A stretch of DNA of 64,000 nucleotides, from the NCBI GenBank assembly GCA_000824785.1, contig CCNB01000007.1:165-64164 (forward strand), read 5' to 3'. The translations under genes were made by a program, and so were the position numbers. The notes under the pieces were generated by a model. It was not told where the DNA came from. It searched no databases and saw only the letters and a program-made list of their open reading frames with translations. The stretch is from Mesorhizobium plurifarium (lineage in GTDB: Bacteria > Pseudomonadota > Alphaproteobacteria > Rhizobiales > Rhizobiaceae). Positions 33,332 through 42,498 of the stretch are shown one piece after another (position 1 is the first letter of the stretch; every line of letters begins with the position of its first letter).

Positions 33332-34726
33332 TTAGCAAAGCTTCCTGAGAAGGAAATGGAAAAACCGATCCTCGTCGGCACGAGCGACATTGATCCTGAT
33401 GCCGGCTGCCATCGGGTTCTGCTTGTCCAGGCAAAAGACGCTGCCGGGGGCGATGAAGATCCCTTCCTGAGCTCCCAGCCTTGCCAGCTCGATATCGCTG
33501 ATGCCCGGAGGCAGCATCAGATAGAGATAATAGCCTCCGCCATTCCCGGCGAAGATCGAATGGCCGGACCGGGCGAGGGTGCCATGGACCCGATTGGCGG
33601 CGGCCTCGATCCGCTGGCCGAGGCGCTTCAGATGGCGATCGTAATGCCCCTCCGATGCCACCCGATGCAGCAGCCGCTCGACATGACCCGAACTGTTGAC
33701 GGTCGTCAGCATCTTGAGCTCGGCAAGGGCCGCGATCTTGTCGGCATGACCGGCAATGTGGCCCGAACGCAGGCTGGCCGACAGAGTTTTCGAAAACGTG
33801 CCGATCGAGATCACCTGGTTGAGCTGGTCCAGCGTGGCGAGCCTGTTGGGCGGTGTCGGCGACAGATCGGCGAACGGATCGTCCTCGACGATCGTAATAT
33901 TGTGCTTGGCTGCCATGGTGAGGATGGAGTGCGCGACCGACAGGCTGATGCTGCCGCCGGTCGGATTGTGTCCGATCGACTGCGTGATGAAGAGTTTCGG
34001 CCGCTCCGTAGCGACCTTGCTCGCAAAGTCTTCGGCATCCGGTCCGTCCGGGAGCCGCCTGACGCCGACGACGCGGACCTGGGCTAGCTTCAGTTTTGCA
34101 AAAAGCGGGTAATAGCCGGGCTCGTCGACCAGGACCACGTCGCCCGGCGTCAGGAAGGCCCGGATCACCAAGTCGAGCGCGTGGTTGGCGCCAAAGGTGA
34201 GGATGATGTTCCTTTCGGAAGCCTGGATATGCTGCTTTTCGAGCCGCTTGGCGATCTGCTGCCGCAGCGGCGGGAAGCCCCATGCCGAGCCGTAGCCGTC
34301 CGTGCTTGAGGACGGCCCCCTGCCCACGAGGCCGAGATGACGCCGGATTTCGGACTCCTCGGTCCACGAGGCGGGTGGGCGCCCGTCGCCAACCCTGATT
34401 TCGAAGCTCTCTTCCAGCTGAGCGTTGAGCAGCGACACGATGTCGACCGCTTCCGACAGATGCTTAGGCCGGCCGGCCCGCGGCTGCGCGGATTTGGCGA
34501 CCACGAAGCCCGACCGCGGCTTGGAGAGGATGTATCCACCGGCCGCGAGGCGTTCATATGCCTCGACAACGGTATTTTTCGAAACGGCGTATTCACGTGC
34601 CGCGTTGCGAATCGAGGGCAATTTGCTGCCGGGAACGCGATCCCCCGACTGGATCTGCTCGATCAGCCGCGCCGCCACATTTTCCGCCAGGGTGACGGCG
34701 CCTTGTCTGCCGCCTGAAGCAGCCAT
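33332..34726 (-). CDS. MocR-type transcriptional regulator (GntR HTH fused to aminotransferase fold)
   Basis: A 464-residue regulator. The N-terminal GntR winged helix (about residues 15-80) has LPSIRNAAREYAVSKNTVVE and YERLAAGGYILSKPRSGFVV. A type I aminotransferase-like domain follows, with NIILTFGANHALDLVIRAFL, the Asp region TIVEDDPFADL and the PLP lysine in ISIGTFSKTLSASLRSGHI. MocR proteins bind PLP and usually sense amino compounds, so its presence before an HMG-CoA cluster is unusual. It is divergent from mvaA, with a palindrome between them. Confidence 0.92.
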   Translation of the reverse strand: MAASGGRQGAVTLAENVAARLIEQIQSGDRVPGSKLPSIRNAAREYAVSKNTVVEAYERLAAGGYILSKPRSGFVVAKSAQPRAGRPKHLSEAVDIVSLLNAQLEESFEIRVGDGRPPASWTEESEIRRHLGLVGRGPSSSTDGYGSAWGFPPLRQQIAKRLEKQHIQASERNIILTFGANHALDLVIRAFLTPGDVVLVDEPGYYPLFAKLKLAQVRVVGVRRLPDGPDAEDFASKVATERPKLFITQSIGHNPTGGSISLSVAHSILTMAAKHNITIVEDDPFADLSPTPPNRLATLDQLNQVISIGTFSKTLSASLRSGHIAGHADKIAALAELKMLTTVNSSGHVERLLHRVASEGHYDRHLKRLGQRIEAAANRVHGTLARSGHSIFAGNGGGYYLYLMLPPGISDIELARLGAQEGIFIAPGSVFCLDKQNPMAAGIRINVARADEDRFFHFLLRKLC

Positions 34727-34745
34727 CTGCAGAGTCCCTCTTGTG

Positions 34746-34779
34746 GGTACAGATTAAGACAATTTCTCAAATCTGTACC
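34746..34779. promoter_or_regulatory. Perfect palindrome GGTACAGATT-N14-AATCTGTACC, likely MocR operator
   Basis: The arms lie at 34746-34755 and 34770-34779 in the 121-bp divergent region between the MocR gene and mvaA. A further GGTACC is at about 34790. The arm-to-arm spacing of 24 bp is close to two helical turns, suiting a dimer. Confidence 0.6.
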
Positions 34780-34847
34780 TTATGTGAATGGTACCAATGA
34801 TCCATCTTGCCGCAAGAAGAAAATGACACATTGCGTGGGAGGCGCTT

Positions 34848-36167
34848 GTGACAGATCCCCAGAAGGGCGCGGTGCGCCCCTCCGTCAATTCGCGGCTTGA
34901 AAATCTGCGCAACCTTGCGCCGACGCAGCGTCTGGCCCGGGTCGCCGATGCCGTGGCCCTGACCGAGGTGGAGCGCGCAACCTTCGGGCCGGGTGGCCTG
35001 CCGCTGACGCTCGCCGACGGGATGATCGAGAACGTGATCGGCACCTTCGAGCTGCCGATTGGTGTTGCCACGAACTTCACCGTGAACGGGCGGGACTATC
35101 TCGTCCCCATGGCCGTAGAGGAGCCTTCCGTGGTGGCGGCGGCTTCCTTCATGGCGCGGCTGGCAAGAAAGAGCGGCGGCTTCTTCACCTCCAGCTCCGG
35201 TCCCATCATGCGGGCTCAGGTGCAGGTCCTGGAGCTGCGCGACCCGCATGGCGCCAGGGCGCGCATCCTGAAGGAGCGGGACGCGATCATCGCGGCGGCC
35301 AATGTCAAGGACAAGGTGCTCGTCTCGCTGGGCGGCGGCTGCCGCGACGTCGAGGTCCATGTGTTCGATCAGACGGCGGCCGGACCGATGGTCGTGGTCC
35401 ATCTCATCGTCGACGTGCGCGACGCCATGGGCGCCAACACCGTCAATACGATGGCCGAAGCGGTGGCGCCGATGATCGAAACCATCAGCGGCGGGGTCGT
35501 GCGGCTGCGCATCCTGTCCAACTTCGCCGACCTGCGCATTGCGCGCGCCATGGTGAGGATCGCCCCCGAGACGCTTGAGACCGCGGAATACAAGGGCGAC
35601 CGGATCGCGCGCGGCATCGTCGAGGCGTGCGCGCTTGCGATCGTCGATCCCTATCGCGCCGCCACGCACAACAAGGGGATCATGAACGGCATCGATCCGC
35701 TTGTCGTGGCCACGGGCAACGACTGGAGGGCCATCGAGGCTGGCGCGCATGTGTGGGCGTCCCGTTCCGGGCGCTACACGTCCCTGTCGACTTGGGAGCT
35801 CGACGCCGAAGGGCATCTCGTCGGCACGCTGGAGATGCCGATGGCGCTGGGACTCGTCGGCGGCGCGACCAAGACGCACCCGGCCGCGCGCACCTGCCTG
35901 AAGATCCTTGGCGTGGAAAGCGCGCAGACCCTGGCCGAGGTGACCGTGGCGGTCGGCCTTGCCCAGAACATGGGAGCGCTTCGCGCGCTGGCGACCGAAG
36001 GCATCCAGCGCGGGCACATGGCGCTGCATGCGCGCAACATCGCCATCGTGGCCGGGGCGACCGGCGACGAGATCGACAAGGTCGCGTCCTCGCTCTCCGC
36101 CAGCCATGACGTGCGCGTCGATCGCGCAAGGGAACTGCTCGAGGAAATACGGGCGGAGAAGGTATGA
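34848..36167 (+). CDS. mvaA: Class II (degradative) hydroxymethylglutaryl-CoA reductase
   Basis: A 439-residue class II HMG-CoA reductase. In bacteria without a mevalonate biosynthetic pathway it runs in the oxidative direction: mevalonate + CoA + 2 NAD+ to HMG-CoA. Catalytic residues are visible: Glu in [16 protein letters not shown], Lys in [11 protein letters not shown], Asp in [15 protein letters not shown] and His in [12 protein letters not shown]; the cofactor-binding loop is [20 protein letters not shown]. It has the usual class II length and no membrane domain. It opens the operon with CoA-transferase and crotonase genes, and HMG-CoA lyase closes the locus. The start codon is GTG. Confidence 0.95.
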   Translation: MTDPQKGAVRPSVNSRLENLRNLAPTQRLARVADAVALTEVERATFGPGGLPLTLADGMIENVIGTFELPIGVATNFTVNGRDYLVPMAVEEPSVVAAASFMARLARKSGGFFTSSSGPIMRAQVQVLELRDPHGARARILKERDAIIAAANVKDKVLVSLGGGCRDVEVHVFDQTAAGPMVVVHLIVDVRDAMGANTVNTMAEAVAPMIETISGGVVRLRILSNFADLRIARAMVRIAPETLETAEYKGDRIARGIVEACALAIVDPYRAATHNKGIMNGIDPLVVATGNDWRAIEAGAHVWASRSGRYTSLSTWELDAEGHLVGTLEMPMALGLVGGATKTHPAARTCLKILGVESAQTLAEVTVAVGLAQNMGALRALATEGIQRGHMALHARNIAIVAGATGDEIDKVASSLSASHDVRVDRARELLEEIRAEKV

Positions 36168-36179
36168 ACCTTCGTCTCG

Positions 36180-37502
36180 ATGGCGGTGAACCCGTCGCCT
36201 CGACTAGCGTGCGATGATCAGCGCCGCTTAGCTGTCCGGCATCAAGCCATTGGAAACCAAGACGTGAGTGAAGTGGATCCCAACAGCGATTTTCCGGTGC
36301 GGAGCGGCCCGCTCGCCGGCGTCGTCGTCCTTGACATTACGCGCGTGGTCGCCGGACCGTTCTGCTCGATGCTGCTTGCGGACCTCGGCGCGTCGGTGAT
36401 CAAGATCGAGAATCCGGAAGACCCGGACTATGCGCGCACCTTTCCGCCCTTCGTTGGCGAAGAAGGTTCCGATCTCAGCGCCTTCTTCGCCCAGTTCAAC
36501 CGGAACAAGCTCGGCCTGACCGTCAATCTCAAGTCGCCCGAAGGCAAGGCCCTGCTCAAACGGCTGGTGAGAAAGGCCGATGTCCTGGTCGAAAACTTCC
36601 GGCCGGGTACCATGGACAAGCTCGGGCTCGGCTATGAGGCGCTCAAGGCCGAGAACCCGCGCCTGATCTATACCGCCATCAGCGGCTTCGGCCGCACCGG
36701 TCCCAACTCCTCCAAACCCGCTTACGACAACACCGGCCAGGCGGCTGGCGGCTTGTGGTCGATGAACGGCTATCCGGACCGGCCGCCGGTCAGGGTCGGC
36801 ACGATCATCGGCGACCTCGCGGCGGCGCTCTATGCCGCGATCGGCACGTTGGCCGCTCTGCGTCAGGTCGACAAGACCGGTATCGGCCAGGTGGTCGATG
36901 TCTCGCAGCAGGACTCCGTCCTGACGCTGACCGAGAACGCCGTCGTCCGTTATACGGCGAGGAAAGAGATCGCCTCGCCGCTGGGCAACGATCATCCTTT
37001 CGTACGTCCCTACGGACAGTTTCCGTGCAAGGACGGCTATGTGTTCTTCGGCGGCTACACCGACAAGTTCTGGGCGATCACCTGCGGCCTCTTCGGCGAG
37101 CCGGACAGAGCGACGGACCCCGAAATCGACACGATGGAAAAGCGCTTTGATCCGGTCGTCGCCGAAACAAAGGTCAAGCCGCTGCTCGATCACTGGTTCA
37201 GCCGCTACACCAAGGCCGAACTCGAGGAGCTCGCCGGCGACAAGGTGCCGCTGAGCGCCATCAAGACCATCGCGGAGGTTGTCGAGGATCCTCATATTGC
37301 CGCCCGCAACATGATCGTTCAGGTGCCGATCGGGCGGCAGCTTCTCGGCATGTTCGGCCTGCCCATCAAGCTCTCCGAAATGGCCGAGGCGGCCCCGCAA
37401 AAGGCGCCTGCGCCAGGTGAGCACAACGATCTCGTTCTCGCGCGGCTGATTGGGCTTTCGCCGCAAGAGCTGGACGCCATGAAATCGCAAGGGACGATCT
37501 AG
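36180..37502 (+). CDS. Class III CoA-transferase (CaiB/BaiF family)
   Basis: A 440-residue enzyme (or about 412 if it starts at the GTG at 36264, where the conserved fold begins soon after). Motifs: LDITRVVAGPFCSMLLADLG, VLVENFRPGTMDKLGLGYE, YTAISGFGRTGP and VRVGTIIGDLAAALYAAIG, whose Asp is at the position of the catalytic aspartate of formyl-CoA transferase. In this cluster it could move CoA onto HMG or a related dicarboxylate, as the SUGCT homologue does for glutarate and HMG; that role is inference. Confidence 0.9.
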   Translation: MAVNPSPRLACDDQRRLAVRHQAIGNQDVSEVDPNSDFPVRSGPLAGVVVLDITRVVAGPFCSMLLADLGASVIKIENPEDPDYARTFPPFVGEEGSDLSAFFAQFNRNKLGLTVNLKSPEGKALLKRLVRKADVLVENFRPGTMDKLGLGYEALKAENPRLIYTAISGFGRTGPNSSKPAYDNTGQAAGGLWSMNGYPDRPPVRVGTIIGDLAAALYAAIGTLAALRQVDKTGIGQVVDVSQQDSVLTLTENAVVRYTARKEIASPLGNDHPFVRPYGQFPCKDGYVFFGGYTDKFWAITCGLFGEPDRATDPEIDTMEKRFDPVVAETKVKPLLDHWFSRYTKAELEELAGDKVPLSAIKTIAEVVEDPHIAARNMIVQVPIGRQLLGMFGLPIKLSEMAEAAPQKAPAPGEHNDLVLARLIGLSPQELDAMKSQGTI

Positions 37503-37503
37503 G

Positions 37504-38256
37504 ATGGCGATCGATTTCGGCGTCGAGGGGCACATCGCCACGATCCGGATCAACCGTCCGGAAAAGCTTAATGCCTTGAGCCTGGCTATGTATGAGGATC
37601 TCGGTCGCGCCTTCGACGAGGTGCGGGACGACGACCGGATCCGGGTGGCGGTGCTCGCCGGAGCCGGAGACCGGGCCTTCTGCGTCGGTGCCGACCTGAA
37701 AGAGTCTATTCCGGCGCTGGCTTCCGACAGCTTCGACATTTCTGCCTGGGACCCGGCGCATATCAAGACCGCCGGTTTCTACAAGCCGGTGGTAAGCGCC
37801 GTCCGCGGCCTGTGCATCGGCGGCGGTTTCGAGCTGATGCTGGCCACCGATATCAGGATCGTGGCCGAGGACGCCGTCTTCCAGCTGCCGGAACCCGCGC
37901 ACGGCTTCGTCCCCGCCGGCGGCACCCTTGTTCGCCTCGTGCGCCAGATCGGCTACGCGCATGCGATGGAAATCCTGTTGACGGGAAGGCGCTTCACGGC
38001 GGCCGAAATGCTCGCCTGGGGCGTCGCGAACCAGGCCGTGGCGAGCGGCGAGGTTGAGCGCGTGACGCGCGATATTGCCGAGCGCATCGCTTCCTTCAGC
38101 CCGACAGCCATCCAGACGATCAAGGAAGCGGTGCTGACATTGCAGCACCTGCCGTTTGGCGACGCCTTCCAGCAGGAAGCGCGGCTCGGACAGCGTACCT
38201 TTACGAGCGACGACGCCAGGCGCGGACTCGACGCTTTCGCTAACAAGGGCAAGTGA
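37504..38256 (+). CDS. Enoyl-CoA hydratase/isomerase (crotonase family)
   Basis: A 250-residue crotonase with RPEKLNALSLAMYEDLGRAF, oxyanion-hole segments AFCVGADLKES and GLCIGGGFELMLATDIRI, and an acidic pair including PEPAHGFVPAGGTLVRL. It starts one base after the CoA-transferase stop and its own stop overlaps the permease start. In context it could interconvert HMG-CoA and 3-methylglutaconyl-CoA, as in leucine breakdown; general enoyl-CoA hydratase activity is also possible. Confidence 0.88.
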   Translation: MAIDFGVEGHIATIRINRPEKLNALSLAMYEDLGRAFDEVRDDDRIRVAVLAGAGDRAFCVGADLKESIPALASDSFDISAWDPAHIKTAGFYKPVVSAVRGLCIGGGFELMLATDIRIVAEDAVFQLPEPAHGFVPAGGTLVRLVRQIGYAHAMEILLTGRRFTAAEMLAWGVANQAVASGEVERVTRDIAERIASFSPTAIQTIKEAVLTLQHLPFGDAFQQEARLGQRTFTSDDARRGLDAFANKGK

Positions 38257-39278
38257 CCGTGGCAACAGCATCAGAAAAAATGACGCCGAGCGCGACAACG
38301 AAGACCAGGCACCGGATCGGTCTCACCCAGGAACTGATCGTCTTCGTCGTCGCCGTGCTGCTCTTTGTCTGTTTCTCCGTTGCCCTCAATGGATTCCTCA
38401 GCCCGGAGAACATCCTCAACCTGATCCGCAACGTCGCCATGCTGGGCATGCTCAGCCTCGGCATGGCGGTGGTGGTCATCGGCCGCGGCGTCGACCTTTC
38501 CCTGGTCGCGGTGATGGCGGTCTCGCTCACTCTGTCGATCGTGCTTGCCAACCAGGGCTACGCGTTCTCAACCGCCTTGGCTCTGGGGCTGACCTTCGCC
38601 ATCGCCGTCGCGGTGGTGATGGGTTTCCTGATCGCCTATGTCGAAATCCCCGCCATCTTTGCGACGCTCGCGGTGTCGGCGATCGTCTATGGCCTTGGGC
38701 GAGGGGTGATCGCGTCGCTCGACGTGAACAACATCCCCGACAATCTGCACTGGTTCCTGTTTCTTGGGCGCGGCGCCCTGCTTGGCATCCCGATGCCGAT
38801 CTGGCTCTTCGCGATCTGCTCGGCCGCGCTCTATCTCTTCCTCAGGAAGACCGGTCTGGGGCGCTTCACCTACGGCATCGGAGACAACATCTCCACGGCG
38901 CGGATCACCGGCATACCGGTCCGGCCGATCATCATCCTGCAATATGTGATCTCGAGCACCATGGCCTTCCTGGCCGGCTGCGCGACGGCGGCTTCCGTGG
39001 CCAGCATGAACATGCGCATGGTCAACTCCACCCTGATATACGACGTGCTTCTGGTCGTCATATTGGGCGGCATCGGCCTCACCGGCGGGCGCGGCGGCGT
39101 CCGCAACATCCTGGTCGGCACGGTGCTGATCGGCCTGCTGCTGAACGGCATGACCATCCTCAACATCTCCTACACGGTCCAGAACCTGCTCAAGAGCACG
39201 GTGCTGCTCTTCGCCCTGGTGATCGACGCCTTTCTCAACCCCCGAGACGAACAAACATCGCAGCAAGGGGACATCTGA
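38253..39278 (+). CDS. ABC transporter permease (RbsC type)
   Basis: A 341-residue permease with about ten helices, starting at a GTG overlapping the crotonase stop. BPD_transp_2 motifs: VVIGRGVDLSLVAVMAVSLT, FTYGIGDNISTARITGIPV and VVILGGIGLTGGRGGVRNIL. Translational coupling to an HMG-pathway enzyme ties transport to that pathway. It would pair with the permease domain at 40384. Confidence 0.9.
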   Translation: MTVATASEKMTPSATTKTRHRIGLTQELIVFVVAVLLFVCFSVALNGFLSPENILNLIRNVAMLGMLSLGMAVVVIGRGVDLSLVAVMAVSLTLSIVLANQGYAFSTALALGLTFAIAVAVVMGFLIAYVEIPAIFATLAVSAIVYGLGRGVIASLDVNNIPDNLHWFLFLGRGALLGIPMPIWLFAICSAALYLFLRKTGLGRFTYGIGDNISTARITGIPVRPIIILQYVISSTMAFLAGCATAASVASMNMRMVNSTLIYDVLLVVILGGIGLTGGRGGVRNILVGTVLIGLLLNGMTILNISYTVQNLLKSTVLLFALVIDAFLNPRDEQTSQQGDI

Positions 39279-39309
39279 AACCGACAGTCATCGAATGGGA
39301 GGAACCGAG

Positions 39310-40314
39310 ATGATGATCCTGAAATACGCGGCGGCCGCGCTCACGGCGGCCATCATTTCCACGGGCTGCGCGACGGCGCAGGAGGGCATGGCCGATGCGC
39401 TCAGACAGCCGACGCTCGATTCGCTTGCCGGCAAGAAAGTGGTCTTCGTGCCGATGTCGATGAGCTTCGACCTGCCGGAAGGCTGGGCCGCGATCATGGA
39501 AAAGGAAGCCAAGCGGCTCGGCTACACGATCGACATCCGCGACGCCAACTGGAGCACCGACACCGGCACGCGAGCGCTGACCCAGGCGATCACCGAGAAG
39601 CCGGACATCATCGTCGTGCAGAATTTCGATGTGGCGTCCTACGCCCGCACCCTGAAGAAGGCCGAGGACTCGGGCATCAAGGTCGTCCAGGTCAACATGA
39701 AGTCGAGCTATCAGACCGACGCCTTCGTCGGCGCCGACTGGTACGGGATCGGCCAGTACGCCGCCAACCGCATGATCGAGAAATGCGGCAAGGCCAGCGG
39801 CAAGAGCGGCAAGATCGCCATCATCCAAGGTCCGGCAACGGCGGCGGCCAGCGTCTATCAGCTAAACGCCATCACCGAAACGCTCAAGGGCCATGACGAT
39901 ATCAAGATCGTCTCCAGCCAAACGGGCGACTGGGACCAGTCCAAGGCGCATGGCATTGCCCAGACGGTGATCCAGCAGAACCCGGATCTTTGCGGCATCA
40001 TTGGCTTCTGGGACGTCATGGATGCGGGCACCGGCGCGGCCATTCAGGAGTCGGGCAAGGACATCTACCTGATCACCTCGGGCGGCGGAAACAAGACCGC
40101 GTGTCAGGGCGTGCAGAACGGCACGTTCAACGAGGTCATCTCCTATGACGTCGAGGGGCAGGGCCGAGACCTGAACAACACCATCAAGGTCTTGCTGCAG
40201 TCGAAGGAGCCGGCAGGCTCGCTCAAATTCGCGCTCTATACACCCAACAAGTTCATCACCAAGGACACCATGTCAGCGAACAGCTGCTGGGACCTCGATC
40301 AGTTGAAGAAGTAG
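39310..40314 (+). CDS. Periplasmic binding protein of the HMG-locus ABC transporter
   Basis: A 334-residue Peripla_BP_4 protein. A signal (YAAAALTAAIISTGCATAQ) contains a lipobox-like STGC, so it may be lipid-anchored. Core motifs: KKVVFVPMSMSFDLPEGWAA, TEKPDIIVVQNFDVASYA and QTGDWDQSKAHGIAQTVIQQ. The tandem ATGs after GGGAGGAACCGAG mark the start at 39310. Its ligand is unknown; by context mevalonate, mevalonolactone or HMG is likely rather than a sugar. Confidence 0.88.
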   Translation: MMILKYAAAALTAAIISTGCATAQEGMADALRQPTLDSLAGKKVVFVPMSMSFDLPEGWAAIMEKEAKRLGYTIDIRDANWSTDTGTRALTQAITEKPDIIVVQNFDVASYARTLKKAEDSGIKVVQVNMKSSYQTDAFVGADWYGIGQYAANRMIEKCGKASGKSGKIAIIQGPATAAASVYQLNAITETLKGHDDIKIVSSQTGDWDQSKAHGIAQTVIQQNPDLCGIIGFWDVMDAGTGAAIQESGKDIYLITSGGGNKTACQGVQNGTFNEVISYDVEGQGRDLNNTIKVLLQSKEPAGSLKFALYTPNKFITKDTMSANSCWDLDQLKK

Positions 40315-40320
40315 GGAACA

Positions 40321-40357
40321 GGCCGGGCCGCTGCGCGATGAGGCGGCGGCTCCGGCC
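40321..40357 (+). terminator. GC-rich stem-loop after the binding-protein gene
   Basis: GGCCGG and CCGC at 40321-40331 pair with GCGG and CCGGCC ending at 40357, with one internal mismatch. It lies 7 bases after the binding-protein stop and before the permease-propeller gene. Confidence 0.45.
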
Positions 40358-40383
40358 AGGCCGGATTTGATTGGGACGTTGTG

Positions 40384-42498
40384 ATGGAAGCGATCGAGCG
40401 CCTCTATTTTCGTTATTTTCCTGAAAAGGTGCTTGGCGAAGTGCTGTCGAAGCGCTGGAGCGACAATGCCGTTCCAGTTTTTGCCACGATCCTCACGGTC
40501 GGCTTCTTCCTTCTGGAAAATCCGCATTTCTTCACGCTCGACAGCGTGACCGAGACGTCGCGCCAGCTTTCGGAGTTCGCGCTGGTCGTCGTCGCGATGG
40601 GCATCGTGCTGCTCGCGGGCGGGCTCGACCTTTCGGTCGGCAGCGTCTTTGCGCTTGCCAACATCACGGCCCTGATCTGCATCTCGCTGCTCGGCTGGCC
40701 GGTTTGGGCGACCGTGCTTGCCACCCTGGCGGTCGGAGCCGTCTGCGGCGCGGTCAACGGCTTCCTGATCGGCTATCTGCGCATCCGGGCGTTCCTCACG
40801 ACGCTTGTCACGCTGATCATCATCCGCTCGATCGTCGACATCATCCTGCTCCACTATGCGGTGGACGTCTCGGCGGTGTTCCCGGATTCCGACCTCTGGG
40901 CCTTCATCGGCGAGGGCAGCGTCTTCGGGATCCCGTTCTCCTTCCTCGTGGCCCTGGTCGTCATCGTGCTGTGGCACGTGGTGCTGACCCGCGCCAGGAC
41001 GGGCTGGCACATCACCGCCGTCGGCGGCAGCCGCCGCTCGGCCTACAATGCCGGCCTGAAGGTCAAGTTCGTCATCTTCTCGACCTATGTCTGGTCGAGC
41101 GTGCTGGTGTCACTGGCCGGGGTGTTTTTCGCCGCGCGTCTTGGCAGCGCCGGGTCGGATACCGGGGTCGGCCTCGAGATCGCCGCGCTGACGGCGGCCG
41201 TCCTCGGCGGCAACAGCCTGGGCGGCGGCCGCGGCTCGGTCGTGAAGTCGGTGCTGGGGGCGGTGGTCGTGCTCATCCTCACCGACAGCATGGTGCGCAT
41301 CGGCATCACCGGCGGCATCAGCTCGATGATCCTCGGCATCGTGCTGCTCTGCGTCGTGGCCATCGACGTGCGCTGGCTGAAGAACAGGCACAAGCTGCTC
41401 AACAAGGTCTATGTGTCGCCGAGCTATTTCCGCCTGCCGGAACTCCCCGACACCGACGCCGGATCGGCGAGCCCCTATGCGCTCAACGACCGGCTGAAAG
41501 ACGTCACGCTGATCGGCAAGGGCGAGATCGAGGGGCCGGAGGACGTCATCTTCGACCGCCAGGACAATCTCTACTGCCCCAATCGCCATGGCGACATCGT
41601 GCGCTTCCTGGCGCCCGACTATGCGCGGTGGGAGATTTTCGTGCATATCGGCGGCCACCCGCTAGGGATGGCATTCGACGCCGATGACAACCTCAACGTC
41701 TGCATCGGCGGCATGGGCCTTTATCAGGTCTCGCCCGACCGCAAGGTGACCAAGCTCACCGACGAGACCAAGCGCACCGTCCTGTCGGTCATCGACGATT
41801 CCCGGCTCAAGCTCGCCGACGATCTCGACATCGCGCCGGACGGCCGCATCTTCTTCTCCGAAGCGACCATCCGCTACGACATGCATGACTGGCCGACCGA
41901 TGCGCTGGAGAGCCGCGGCAACGGACGACTGATCTGCTACGACCCGAGGGATCGGTCGACGACGACGATCATGCGCGACCTGCAGTTCCCCAACGGAGTG
42001 TGCATGGCGGGCGACGGAGAGTCCTTCTTCTTCGCCGAGACCTGGGGATGCCGCATAAACCGGTACTGGTTCGCGGGGCCGAACAAGGGCAAGCGCGAGA
42101 TCACGATCCCGAACCTTCCCGGATACCCCGACAACATCAATCGCGCCTCCGACGGCAATTTCTGGCTGGCCCTTGTCGGCATGCGGTCGCCGGCGCTGGA
42201 CCTCGCCATGCGCATGCCCTCGCTGCGCAAGCGCATGGCCAAGCGGGTTGCCCGTGACGAGTGGCTGTTCCCCAACATCAACACCGGCTGCGTGCTGAAG
42301 TTCAGGCCCGACGGCGAGATCGTCGAATCCTACTGGGACCTTGGCGGCAAGAACCATCCCATGGTGACGTCGATGCGCGAGCACAAGGGCCATCTCTATC
42401 TCGGCGGCCTCTACAACGACAGGATCGGCCGACTGAAATTGCCCGGCGCCGATCCCGAATGGACGTCGCAGGCCGCCTATTGGGGACCACGCGCATGA
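40384..42498 (+). CDS. Fusion: ABC permease (RbsC type) joined to an SMP-30/strictosidine-synthase-like beta-propeller
   Basis: A 704-residue fusion. Residues 1 to about 345 are a full RbsC-type permease (VLLAGGLDLSVGSVFALANI; LTAAVLGGNSLGGGRGSVVK). Residues about 365-704 are a six-bladed propeller of the SMP-30/strictosidine-synthase/APMAP type: GEIEGPEDVIFDRQDNLYC, HPLGMAFDADDNLNVCIGG, DDLDIAPDGRIFFSEATIRY, LQFPNGVCMAGDGESFFFAE and PGYPDNINRASDGNFWLALV. Metal ligands typical of lactonases (Glu, Asn, Asp) are plausible. RbsC-type C-termini are cytoplasmic, so the propeller should meet the substrate on entry. Coupling of uptake to lactone hydrolysis is inference. GTG at 40381 is an alternative start. 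Confidence 0.9.
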   Translation: MEAIERLYFRYFPEKVLGEVLSKRWSDNAVPVFATILTVGFFLLENPHFFTLDSVTETSRQLSEFALVVVAMGIVLLAGGLDLSVGSVFALANITALICISLLGWPVWATVLATLAVGAVCGAVNGFLIGYLRIRAFLTTLVTLIIIRSIVDIILLHYAVDVSAVFPDSDLWAFIGEGSVFGIPFSFLVALVVIVLWHVVLTRARTGWHITAVGGSRRSAYNAGLKVKFVIFSTYVWSSVLVSLAGVFFAARLGSAGSDTGVGLEIAALTAAVLGGNSLGGGRGSVVKSVLGAVVVLILTDSMVRIGITGGISSMILGIVLLCVVAIDVRWLKNRHKLLNKVYVSPSYFRLPELPDTDAGSASPYALNDRLKDVTLIGKGEIEGPEDVIFDRQDNLYCPNRHGDIVRFLAPDYARWEIFVHIGGHPLGMAFDADDNLNVCIGGMGLYQVSPDRKVTKLTDETKRTVLSVIDDSRLKLADDLDIAPDGRIFFSEATIRYDMHDWPTDALESRGNGRLICYDPRDRSTTTIMRDLQFPNGVCMAGDGESFFFAETWGCRINRYWFAGPNKGKREITIPNLPGYPDNINRASDGNFWLALVGMRSPALDLAMRMPSLRKRMAKRVARDEWLFPNINTGCVLKFRPDGEIVESYWDLGGKNHPMVTSMREHKGHLYLGGLYNDRIGRLKLPGADPEWTSQAAYWGPRA

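Noticed and set aside
34767..36107. 446-codon minus-strand frame opposite mvaA
   Set aside because: Shadow frame; the plus strand encodes a complete HMG-CoA reductase with all catalytic residues.
36228..37766. 512-codon minus-strand frame opposite the CoA-transferase
   Set aside because: Shadow frame with low-complexity composition and no family motif.
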